Source: DASZZZ01 sp036260375 (GTDB taxonomy: Bacteria; Actinomycetota; CADDZG01; WHSQ01). Taken from it: DNA of 16,649 bases. The stretch covers positions 1 through 16,649 of the forward strand of contig DASZZZ010000115.1 in assembly GCA_036260375.1 (NCBI GenBank), in the 5' to 3' direction. This document shows positions 6,732 through 15,900 of the stretch, piece by piece. The notes beneath the pieces are model-generated. The model did not search any database and had not been told where the DNA came from. It worked only from the letters and a program-made list of their open reading frames with translations. The translations under genes and the position numbers were made by a program. The stretch's first letter is position 1; the number at the start of each line of letters is the position of its first letter.

Positions 6732-6773
6732 GGCGTTGCCGGTCTCGTCGCAGCGTGCTCCATAGGCAACGCC
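6732..6773. repeat. 9-bp inverted repeat upstream of the NTPase gene
   Basis: GGCGTTGCC at 6732-6740 is matched by GGCAACGCC at 6765-6773, with 24 bp between them. The arms are about 58-99 bp before the preferred ATG of the NTPase gene. They could be an operator or two half-sites, or a loose hairpin. If the longer NTPase frame from 6699 were used, they would lie inside coding sequence. No matching copy was noticed elsewhere in the window. Confidence 0.3.
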
Positions 6774-6815
6774 GCTGGTCGAGCCTCGCACTCCGCGAGC
6801 CTAGTGAGCAGACGC

Positions 6816-6821
6816 TACGAT
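6816..6821 (+). promoter_or_regulatory. Candidate -10 box of the NTPase gene
   Basis: TACGAT fits TANNNT and ends 9 nt before the ATG at 6831. No Shine-Dalgarno sequence precedes that ATG, so the mRNA may be leaderless or nearly so. This supports ATG 6831 over the longer frame from 6699. No clear -35 element was found. Confidence 0.4.
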
Positions 6822-6830
6822 TTCCCGATC

Positions 6831-8924
6831 ATGAACGTGCAAACTCTGATTGAGGCCTTGCCTGGCGTAGAGGATCGACCGGCGCTTCAGGATAGCGCCG
6901 GGCGGGACATCCGCTACGTCGACATTGGACGAAGCGAGTTTGTCGAGCCACCGCTGGTGATCGAAGATGGAGAACTCGAAACAGCGCAGGCAGTCGTTGT
7001 TACAGCGCCTGCAGCAGTCGGGAAGTCGATGCTCGCTGAGTTCCTTGCTTTGCGAACTAGCGGCGTTCTTTGGAACTTGGGCGGGTTTCATGTCGGAAAC
7101 GACTTCGCTCTTGGCGCTCTGGCGCGGGCCCATGGCGCCTCTTCTCTCGGCGCCGTCCTCACGCGCATCCACGATGGGTCGTTCTTGGTCGTCGCGGATG
7201 CCCTTGATGAAGCGCGGTTACGCGTAAGCTTCGATGCGTTCGTAGCTTTTCTCGACGGCGTTTTTGAGCAATTCCTTGCAAGGGCCACGCCCGGGCGACC
7301 TCCCCTCGTGCTGCTCGCAAGACGTGAGACGTCAGAGTTCGCGGCCGACTGGCTGGGCGAAGCTGGGCGCGGCGCCGCTGTCGCTTCGCTGCGCATCGAC
7401 TTCTTTGATCGCGCGGGCGCCGAGGAATTTGTCAACAGGCAACTTCAATCGAAAGATCGAGATCCGACGAATCCGAATCTCGTCGCCGCCCGCGACGCGA
7501 TGTTCGCCCAAATTTTGAGCCTCTTCGGTGTTGATGGCGCATCACCGAACTGGGAGGGGGACGCTCGTAAGTTCCTCGGATATGCCCCGGTTCTCGTCGC
7601 CATGGGTCGGTACCTTGCGAGCGGAGGGAATCCCAAACGCCTTGCCGAGCAGTTCGCACACGAGCGAACGCCCGAAGCAATGTGGCAGTTCCTGCTTACT
7701 CTCGTTATTGATATCTTGGAACGAGAGCAACAGAAATTCGTTCAAGGTTTTCGGGAGAGTGCAGCCAGCGCCGCGGTGCCTCCGACGTTCTTAGACTGGA
7801 GCGCGGTTTTCGCCCCACACGAACAGCGCGCGTGGCTGTTAAGCGAAGCGCTCGGCACGGAACCGCCGAACGTCACGGTCCCCCGAGAGATCGAGGCTGA
7901 GTACAGAGCACAGGTGCGCGAGTGGCTTGCCGAGCATCCGTTCGTGGGGGGTCGACGAGGGGAGTTTGCCAGCCCTGTCTTCGAAGACTTCGTTTACGCG
8001 GAAGCGCTGACCGAAGGACAACTCGACGAGCGCGCGGCTGTGCGGAGGCGAGTAGCAGACGCCTCGTATCGACCCACGGAGATGCTGGCGAGGTTCATTT
8101 TCACGCGCGCCGCCGGCCACGGCGAAGCCGATGCCGAGGATCTCCCTGCGCTATACGAGTCGCTGACCGCAGGCGAAGAGCAACCGGGCCGGCTGGCCGA
8201 ACTCGATCTCACGGACGAAGGCGGTCTACAAGCTGCTGTGAGACTCGGTTCCGAGCGCTTCGAGCTGCCGCTGAACACGGGCGGCGCCCCAATCGTATTC
8301 ATCCGTCACCTAGGACGAGCGTCCGTGCAATTGCAGGATCATTCCGTCAAGCTCGGTGTGAGCGGTCGTACATTCGAGATTGGCCCTGATGTCGCCATTC
8401 GTGCCGCCAACATCGACATAGCGGCAGAGTCCTTGGTGGTGCGACGCGGAACCGAGGAAGCGGCGAACGTTGTCTTGTCGGCGAACACAATCTTCGCGAG
8501 TGATCCCGTGTTTCGAGTTGTACACGGATCCGAAGGTCTCAGGCTCCGCGCCGCACAGTCGCTTCGATATCCTCTCGTCCAGTTCGCGATCGAGGATGAA
8601 GAGACGATCCCAGCACTTGGCGCAGACGAACTCGAGGCAGCCCAGGTTCTCTTTCGCCTGCTTGGCTTCTTCAAATCAGAGGGATATGGAGGTCTCGGTT
8701 CCTACGCCGAACCAATCGATCGTCGGGCTGGGCAACACGCAAGGTTCGCGAGGCTGCTTTCGTTTGCACAGGAGCGCGGGTTAGTGACCCGTGAAGGAGC
8801 AATCTACAAGCTTCACCCGGACGTCGTCGGCCTGGATTACCTGAAGGTCAAGGCGCAAATCGTCTCCAACGACGCTGCCCGTTTCCTACACGACTTCGTC
8901 CGCGCCGACACGCCCGGGCGATAG
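6831..8924 (+). CDS. STAND/NACHT-like P-loop NTPase, candidate defence protein
   Basis: This 697-residue protein has a Walker A-like loop APAAVGKS at 59-66 (K65, S66; the usual first glycine is alanine). A Walker B of NACHT/STAND type, VVADALDEA, lies at 120-128. An arginine motif LLARRET is at 161-167, and a GxP-like motif LGYAPVLVAMG at 249-259. FASPVFEDFVYAEAL at 379-393 resembles the helical element after NACHT domains. From about 455 to 590 the sequence is beta-rich with repeating hydrophobic strands. The last 100 residues look like a winged helix (RFARLLSFAQERGLV, 638-652). There is no signal peptide or transmembrane helix. STAND proteins are signalling ATPases that oligomerise after sensing a target, and several act in antiphage defence. 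No effector domain is recognisable here. The gene is low-GC and divergent from a DNA methyltransferase. ATG 6831 is preferred because of the TACGAT box; ATG 6699 would add 44 unremarkable residues. Family assignment is by motif; the role is inference. Confidence 0.75.
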   Translation: MNVQTLIEALPGVEDRPALQDSAGRDIRYVDIGRSEFVEPPLVIEDGELETAQAVVVTAPAAVGKSMLAEFLALRTSGVLWNLGGFHVGNDFALGALARAHGASSLGAVLTRIHDGSFLVVADALDEARLRVSFDAFVAFLDGVFEQFLARATPGRPPLVLLARRETSEFAADWLGEAGRGAAVASLRIDFFDRAGAEEFVNRQLQSKDRDPTNPNLVAARDAMFAQILSLFGVDGASPNWEGDARKFLGYAPVLVAMGRYLASGGNPKRLAEQFAHERTPEAMWQFLLTLVIDILEREQQKFVQGFRESAASAAVPPTFLDWSAVFAPHEQRAWLLSEALGTEPPNVTVPREIEAEYRAQVREWLAEHPFVGGRRGEFASPVFEDFVYAEALTEGQLDERAAVRRRVADASYRPTEMLARFIFTRAAGHGEADAEDLPALYESLTAGEEQPGRLAELDLTDEGGLQAAVRLGSERFELPLNTGGAPIVFIRHLGRASVQLQDHSVKLGVSGRTFEIGPDVAIRAANIDIAAESLVVRRGTEEAANVVLSANTIFASDPVFRVVHGSEGLRLRAAQSLRYPLVQFAIEDEETIPALGADELEAAQVLFRLLGFFKSEGYGGLGSYAEPIDRRAGQHARFARLLSFAQERGLVTREGAIYKLHPDVVGLDYLKVKAQIVSNDAARFLHDFVRADTPGR

Positions 8925-8967
8925 CGACGCATGACTGGCGCGCCTCGATCACCGTAGAAACCGAACG

Positions 8968-9819
8968 ATGGGGATGCGAGCGGTCGTTGTCACGGGGGCG
9001 TCGACGGGGATCGGGCGCGCGTGCGCGCTGCGGCTCGACCGCTCCGGGTGGCGCGTGTTCGCCGGCGTCCGCAAGGACGCCGACGCCGAGAGCGTCGCGG
9101 CCGACGCCTCCGAGCGCCTGACCCCCGTCATCCTCGACGTCGCGGACGCCGCGTCGATCGCCGCCGCGGCGCAGACGGTGCGCGACGCCGTCGGCGCGGA
9201 CGGTCTGCACGGGCTCGTCAACAACGCCGGCGTCAGCTTCCAGGGGCCGCTGGAGCACCTGCCCCTCGACGACCTCCGTCGCCAGCTCGAGGTCAACGTC
9301 GTGGGGCAGGTCGCCGTCACGCAGGCCGTGATGCCGCCGCTGCGCGCCGCGCGGGGCCGCGTCGTGATGATGAGCTCGATCGCCGGCCGGACGACGTCGA
9401 TCCCGCTCATCGCCCCGTACACGGCGTCGAAGAAGGCGCTCGAGGCCGTCGGCGAGGCGCTGCACCACGAGCTGCGGTCGAGCGGCGTCGCGGTCGTGCT
9501 CGTCGAGCCGGGGGCCGTCGCGACGCCGATCTGGACCAAGGGCGACGCCACGATCGACCCGCTCGTCGCCGCCCTGCCCGGCGACGGCAGGGCGCGCTAC
9601 GGCGATGCCATCGCCCGGGCGCGCAAGATCGGGGCGGCCCAGGATCGGCGCGGGATCCCGCCCGAGCGCGTCGCCGAGGTCGTCGAGCGCGCCCTCACCA
9701 CGGCCCGCCCCCGGCTCCGCTACCTCGTCGGGGCCGACGCTCGCGTGCGCGCCTACGTCGAGCCGCTGCTGCCGCAGGCGCTCAAGGACCGCTTCGTGCG
9801 GCGCATGTTCGGCCTCTAG
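8968..9819 (+). CDS. Short-chain dehydrogenase/reductase (classical SDR)
   Basis: This 283-residue NAD(P)-dependent oxidoreductase has a Rossmann fold. The cofactor loop TGASTGIG is at 9-16, NNAG at 85-88, and the catalytic asparagine N110 at the end of LEVN. The catalytic serine is in MMSSIAG (S136/S137), and YTASK gives Y151 and K155. VEPGAVATP at 179-187 is the usual turn after the active site. No signal peptide is seen. The substrate is unknown; a C-terminal extension after residue 245 is longer than in the minimal 250-residue SDRs. GC and codon use are host-like, unlike the NTPase gene ending 43 bp upstream. The start is ATG 8968 or ATG 8974, which differ by two residues; neither has a clear Shine-Dalgarno sequence. 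A hairpin 11 bp after the stop probably ends its transcript. Confidence 0.93.
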   Translation: MGMRAVVVTGASTGIGRACALRLDRSGWRVFAGVRKDADAESVAADASERLTPVILDVADAASIAAAAQTVRDAVGADGLHGLVNNAGVSFQGPLEHLPLDDLRRQLEVNVVGQVAVTQAVMPPLRAARGRVVMMSSIAGRTTSIPLIAPYTASKKALEAVGEALHHELRSSGVAVVLVEPGAVATPIWTKGDATIDPLVAALPGDGRARYGDAIARARKIGAAQDRRGIPPERVAEVVERALTTARPRLRYLVGADARVRAYVEPLLPQALKDRFVRRMFGL

Positions 9820-9830
9820 GGAACGGCGGC

Positions 9831-9854
9831 GACCACCGTTTTGTGACGGTGGTC
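9831..9854 (+). terminator. Stem-loop after the SDR gene
   Basis: GACCACCGT (9831-9839) and ACGGTGGTC (9846-9854) form a perfect 9-bp stem around the 6-nt loop TTTGTG, starting 11 bp past the SDR stop. No T run follows, so it is not a textbook intrinsic terminator. It lies 46 bp before the start of the giant surface-protein gene and might instead be an operator or a leader hairpin of that gene. Confidence 0.5.
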
Positions 9855-9857
9855 ACT

Positions 9858-9867
9858 AATACGTATT
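9858..9867. promoter_or_regulatory. AT-rich palindrome upstream of the giant surface-protein gene
   Basis: AATACGTATT is a perfect 10-bp palindrome. It sits in one of the few AT-rich patches of the window, 33 bp before the ATG at 9901. The patch is the likely promoter or operator site of the gene, but no strict -10 hexamer can be fixed. The ATG itself lacks a Shine-Dalgarno sequence. Confidence 0.3.
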
Positions 9868-9900
9868 CAGCGAAGCTCCCGCGCCGCCGACCGCTCCCAT

Positions 9901-12900
9901 ATGAGCCACGACCGCGCGCCGGAGCGCGCCCTCCGCACGCACGAACGCATCGAGAGCAGCGTCCGCCGCGCCGCAGCCGCCGCCGTCGCGGTCGCGCTCG
10001 CCGTCACGGGGCTCGCGGCGTCGCCGGCCGCCGCGGCCGCGCCCGCGCTCGCCGTGACCCCGAACACGTGGGACGTCATCGGGCTGGACTCGAGCAAGCC
10101 GTCGGTGAGCAACGGGCGCCCGAACGAGTTCCCCGCGGGGGCGAAGGTGTGCAATGAGGGCGACGCGACCGCGACGAACGTCCAGGCGACGTGGACCTGG
10201 ACGACCGCGAACAACAACCTCGCGCTCGCCACCCCCGCCGCCGCGACGCGCTCCGTGCGCGACCTCGCCCCGGGCGACTGCGTGCCCGTGGTCTACAACG
10301 TGCTCGTCAACCGCAACCAGCAGTCGTTCACGAACCGCACGCGCGGCTACCAGGTCACGGTCACGGCCGCCGGGGGCGCGAGCGCGTCGACTCCCGCGAA
10401 CCGCGAGCTGTACGTCGAGAAGCTCATCCGCCAGAACCGCAACGCCGTCGTCGGCATCACGAGCGCCGCGTGCACCGGGACGTCGTGCACCGTCTACCGC
10501 GGCAAGACTTATCGCTTCACGCTCAACGCCAAGACCGCGACGCAGGGCTACGAGCAGCTCCAGGCGTTCGTGAACTTCCCCGACTCCATCTTCCGCGTCG
10601 TCGACGTCACGTCGACGTACGCGGCGCCGCGCGGCGCCGCCAACGACGCGGTCTACGCCGACGCGTGCGGCTGGGACGCCGACAGGACGAGCCCGACGTA
10701 CAGGAGCTGCGTCGGCCCGACCAACTTCCCCGGCGGCAAGGCCGGCGGCAACCCGATCAAGGTGGTCTACACCGTCGAGGTCGTGGGCACGGGCTCGGGC
10801 ACGCTCGGCGGCCTCGTCTACGACTTCTCCGGCAGCAGCTTCCACTACAACGCCGACTTCCAGAGCGGCGCCAACGCGGTGTCGTTCACCGCCGTCGACG
10901 CGGCCGACCTGTCGGTGACGAAGTCGCACGCGGGCGCGTTCGCGCGCGGCTCCACCGGTACGTACACACTGTCGGTGCGCAACGACGGCCCCGCCGCCTC
11001 GGGTGCCGTCACCGTCACCGACACGCTGCCCCCGGGGCTCGCGTACCGGTCGTTCTCCGGCGCGGGGTGGAGCTGCTCGTCGTGCAGCGCGGCGTCGCCG
11101 ACGGTCACGCTGACGCGCGCTGGGCTCGCGCCCGGTGCGTCGGCGTCGGTCGACGTCGTGGTCGACGTCGTCGCGACGCAGACGGGCCCCGTCACCAACC
11201 GCGCGACGGTGTCGCAGCCGGCGAGCTCGACGCTGCGCGACCCGTCGCCCGGCAACGACGCCGCGTCGGACCCGACGACGATCGCGAACCCGGACGACGC
11301 CGACGTCGTCCTCACCAAGACGCGCCCCGAGCCCATGACGCGTGGCGGCTCCGCGACCTACGACGTCCGCGTCCGCAACGACGGCCCCGGCATGGCGGCG
11401 GGGCCGCTGACGGTCACCGACACGCTCCCGGACGGGCTGAGCTTCGCGTCGGCGAGCGGCGCGGGATGGAGCTGCGACGCGGCGGGGCGCGTCGTGACGT
11501 GCACGCACCCGGACTCAGTCGGCCCCCTCGGCTCCGCTCCGCCGCTCGAGCTCGTCGTCGACGTCGCGGACGACGCGCCGGCGCGCGCGGTCAACGTCAC
11601 GTCCGCGGTCGCCGCGGTCGACGACGATCCCAACCGCGTCAACAACGTCGACGTCGCCGACGACGTCCTCGTCGGCCGCGCCGGCCTGTGGATCGAGAAG
11701 TCGCACACCGGCGGCCTGCCGCGCGGCGGCACCGGTGCCTACACCATCCTCGTCGGCAACGACGGTCCCGACGCGGCGGCGCGGCCGCGCGTCGTCGACA
11801 CGCTGCCGCCGGGGCTGACGTTCTCGTCGGCGTCGGGCTCGGGATGGACGTGCTCGAGCTCGGGCCGCACGGTCGTGTGCGACGCCGCGGCCGACCTCGC
11901 GCCCGGCCGCTCCGCGCCGGCGCTGACCATCGCGGTCGACGTCGCAGCGGACTCCCCGGCCGTCGTGACGAACACCGCGACGGCGTGCTCGATGCAGGAC
12001 CCGGCGGCGGTCGCGGGCTGCCCCGACCAGAGCCGCGGCACGTTCGAGGCCGACGAGTCCGACAACTCCGTCGACGACGTCACCGAGACGGTCGCGACGA
12101 CCGACCTCGCGCTGTCCAAGTCGGCCTCGGTCACGTCGGTGACTCCGGGGACGAGCTTCACCTACACGCTGCGCGTGACGAACCACGGTCCCAACGCGGC
12201 GACCAACGTCACCGTCGTCGACCGTATGCCGCGCCACGTCGATCCGGCGTCGGTGACGACGAGCCCGGGCACGAGCAACAGCTCGACGCCGCCGTACTGC
12301 GACGTCGCGGATCGCGAGGTCACGTGCGTGCTCGGCACGATCGGCGCGACGGCTGGATCCAACAGCGCGACCGTGACGATCACGGCGCGCGCGCTCGCGT
12401 CCGGCGCGGGACGCACAATCGTCAACAACGCATCGGTGTTCAGCGATCTCGGCGACACGGCCCCCGGCAACGACGCCGCGTCCGCGCCGGTCGCGATCAA
12501 CGGCACGCTCGTCAACGCGCGTCCGGTCGCCGCGGCCAAGAGCGCGTCGGTCGCGCATCGCGCGCCCGCCGGCGTCGACGTCGTCCTCGGCGGGAGCGAC
12601 GCCGACGGCGATCCGCTCGCGTTCGCGCTCGTGTCGGCGAACGGGGGTGCGGCACACGGCACCGTCGCGGTGTCGGGCAACGTCGCGACCTACGTGCCGT
12701 CCGGCGACTTCGTCGGCACCGACACGTTCGAGTACGTCGCCGACGACGGGGCCGCGCAGTCGGCGCCCGCGACCGTCACCGTGACGCTCACGAACTCGCC
12801 CCCCGAGCTCGCGTCTGCGTCGGTCTCGCCGCAGACGGTCGGCCGGCGGGGCACGCTGACGGCGACCGCGGTAGCGCCCTCCGACGACGACGGCGACGAC

Positions 12901-15900
12901 CTGACCTACGAGTACGTGTGGACGCGCGTGCGCGGCGGGGGCCGCGACACGATCGCGACGCGCACGTCGTCGTCGCCCACCGACGCGCTCGACCTCACCG
13001 GGACGGGCGTCGCGGCGGGAGACGGCGTCGAGGTGCAGGTCACGGCCGGCGACGGGCACGAGGACTCCCCGACCCGGACCGCGTCGGCAACGGTCGCGGC
13101 GAACCGTGCCCCCCACGCCGAGCCGTCGCGCGTGTCGACGCCCGAGGACACGCCCGTCTCGATCGCGCTCGACGCCACCGACGCCGACGGCGACGCGCTC
13201 ACGATGACGCTGACGTCGCTGCCGGAGCACGGCGCGCTGCGCGCCGGCGGCGACCTCGTGACCGTCGCGCCGTTCGACATCCCGGCCGGCGAGCTCGTCT
13301 ACGAGCCCGACGCCGGCTTCAACGGTCCCGACGCGCTCGTCTATCGCGTGTGCGACGACGGCAGCCCGAGCGAGTGCGCGAGCGCGCGCGTCGACGTCAC
13401 GGTCGAGGCCGTGAACGACCGGCCGGGCGCGCGCGACGGCATGATCGGCCTGTCCGAGGACGGCTCGGCCTCGATCGATCTCGCGTCGCTGGTCTCGGAC
13501 GTCGAGACGGCCGACGGCGACCTGGACTACGCGATCGTGAGCGGGCCGGGCCACGGGTCGCTGTCGGGGGCGGGGTCGAACATGACCTACACGCCCGACG
13601 CCGACTTCAACGGCACCGACTCGTTCACCTACGAGGTCACGGACCGCGGCGACCCCGACGGTTGCTCGGGGCCGGGCTGCGACGCGGCGTTGACGAGCGC
13701 GACCGAGACGGTCTCGATCACGGTGGCGGCGGTGAACGACGCGCCGCGGCTCGACGCGATCGACGATGTCGCTCTCGACGAGGACTCGCACACGACGGTC
13801 GACCTCGAGGCGCGCTTCTCCGACGTCGAGACCGCCGCGTCGGACGCGAGCTACGGCGTCGAGTCAAGCTTCGCGGGCGTCGCGACGACGATCCATCCCG
13901 TCACTCACGTGCTTGCGATCGCGGGCGACGCCGACTTCCACGGCGAGGGCGACGTCACGGTGCGCGCGACCGACACCAGCGACGGCGCCGACGGGCCGCT
14001 CTACGCCGAGCGCACGTTCCACGTCACGGTCGGCGCGGTCGACGACGCGCCGGTGGCGCACGACGACGCCTACGCCGGCGTCGAGGACGAGGCGCGCGAC
14101 ATCGCGGCGAGCTCGCTCGTGTCCAACGACGACGACGCCGACGGCGACGCGCTGAGCGTGAGCGCGGTCGGGTCCGCGGCCCACGGCAGCGTCGCGCTGA
14201 GCGCCGACGGGTCGACGGTGACGTTCACGCCGGCGTCCGACTTCAACGGCGACGCGACGTTCTCCTACACCGTCTCCGACGGCAACGGCGGCGACAGCGC
14301 CGAGGTCACGATCGACTTCGCGGCGGTCAACGACGCCCCCGACGCGGCCGACGACGCCGGCGCAGTCGACGAGGACGACGTCGTCGCGGCCGACGTGGTC
14401 GCCAACGACGACCCCGGGCCGGCCGACGAGGCGGGCCAGGCGCTGGTGGTCGACGCGATCGTGTCGGGGCCCGCGCACGGCGACGCCACGATCCTGGGCG
14501 GGGCGGACGCCGGCAAGGTGCGCTACGAGCCCGACGCCGACTTCAACGGCTCCGACGCGCTCGTCTATCGCGTGTGCGACGACGGCAGCCCGAGCGAGTG
14601 CGCCACGGCCGAGCTCGAGCTCACCGTGAACGCGCTCAACGACCACCCGAGCGCGGCGGACGGCAACATGAGCCTGGCCGAGGACGGCTCCGAGGCGATC
14701 GACCTCGCGTCTCTGGTCGCCGACGTCGAGACGAGCGACGCGCACCTGAGCTACACGATCGTGTCGGGTCCGGGCCACGGGTCGCTGTCGGGGGCAGGGT
14801 CGGACAAGACCTACACGCCCGACGCGAACTTCAACGGCGACGACTCGTTCACCTACGAGGTCACCGACCGCGGCGACCCGGACGACTGCTCGGGGCCGGG
14901 ATGCGACGGCGCGCGCACGAGCGAGACCAAGACGGTGTCGATCTCGGTGAGCGCGGTCAACGACGCGCCGGTGGCGCACGACGACTCGTACGCCGGAGTC
15001 GAGGACGAGGCGCGTGAGATCGCGGCGAGCTCGCTCGTGTCCAACGACGACGACGTCGACGGCGACGCGCTCGCGGTGAGCGCGGTCGGCTCCGCGACGC
15101 ACGGAAGCGTGGCGCTGAGCGGCGACGGCACGACGGTGACGTTCACGCCGGCGTCCGACTTCAACGGCGACGCGACGTTCTCCTACACCGTGTCGGACGG
15201 CAACGGCGGCAGCGACAGCGCCGAGGTCACGATCGACTTCGCCGCGGTCAACGACCGCCCGAGCGCGGCCGACGGCAACATGGGCCTGTCCGAGGACGGC
15301 TCCGAGTCGATCGGCCTCGCATCTCTGGTCGCCGACGTCGAGACGGGTGACGAGCACCTGAGCTACACGATCGTGACCGGGCCCTCGCACGGCGAGCTCA
15401 GCGGCGCGGGGTCCGACAGGACCTACACGCCCGACGCGAACTTCAACGGGTCCGACTCGTTCGTCTACCGCGCGTGCGACGGCGGCGTTCCGAGCGAGTG
15501 CGCGACGGCCGACGTCGAGATCGCGGTCGCCCCCGTCAACGACCGCCCGGGCGCGGCCCCCGGGGCCGTTGCGATCGCCCAGGACGGCGCCGGCGCGCTC
15601 GACCTCGCGGCGCTCGCGTCCGACGTCGAGACCGCGGACGCGGACCTGACCTACGAGATCGTCTCGGCCCCCGCGCGCGGCGACGCGTCGCTCGACGGCT
15701 CGACGCTGCGCTACGAGCGCACCGCGCCGGGCCGCGACGCCGACGAGCTCACCTACCGCGTCGTGGATCGCGGCGACCCGGACCTCTGTGGTCCCGGCGC
15801 CGTGTGCGACGCGGCGCGCGCGAGCGAGCCCGCGACGGTCGCGCTGTCGTTCGCGAACCGCGCGCCCGACGCCGCCCCCGAGGACATCGTCGTGCCCGAG

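Larger units (their letters stand above)
6506..6830. other. 325-bp divergent intergenic region between the methyltransferase and NTPase genes
   Basis: The left third (6506-6600) is GC-rich like the host. It holds a 14-nt perfect palindrome at 6560-6573 inside a longer imperfect hairpin. From about 6606 the composition drops and resembles the NTPase gene. This right part holds a short frame (6619-6702, 27 codons) with AGGA 5 nt before its ATG, whose TGA overlaps an ATG at 6699 as ATGA. That ATG would extend the NTPase by 44 residues. It also holds a 9-bp inverted repeat (6732-6740 and 6765-6773), a small 5-bp hairpin (6785-6799) and a TACGAT box at 6816. No tRNA, attachment repeat or terminal inverted repeat was found. 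The region must hold the promoters of both flanking genes. Confidence 0.6.
6606..8930. other. Lower-GC island carrying one gene; probable horizontal acquisition
   Basis: Between about 6606 and 8930 codons such as CTT, GTT, TTT, ATT and AAC/AAT appear freely, while both flanks use G or C at nearly every third position. The change is abrupt: host-like composition returns in the short-chain dehydrogenase gene just downstream. The island contains a single large gene and its upstream region. No integrase, transposase, tRNA or convincing flanking direct repeat was seen, so the mode of entry is unknown. Boundaries are by eye and may be off by some tens of bases. Confidence 0.7.

Noticed and set aside
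6699..6830. Longer N-terminus of the NTPase starting at ATG 6699
   Set aside because: The extra 44 residues show no domain, signal or conserved-looking segment, and a -10-like box lies just before ATG 6831. It cannot be fully excluded.
6606..8930. Transposon or integrative element boundaries around the low-GC gene
   Set aside because: No transposase, integrase, tRNA, terminal inverted repeats or convincing direct repeats were found at either edge by reading; only short chance matches of five bases or so.
10191..15017. Plus-strand open frame of 1,608 codons inside the surface-protein gene
   Set aside because: It is a +2-type shadow of the GAC/GCG-rich repeat array. Its translation is arginine-rich without domains, whereas the frame from 9901 gives a signal peptide and clean DUF11 and cadherin-like repeats.
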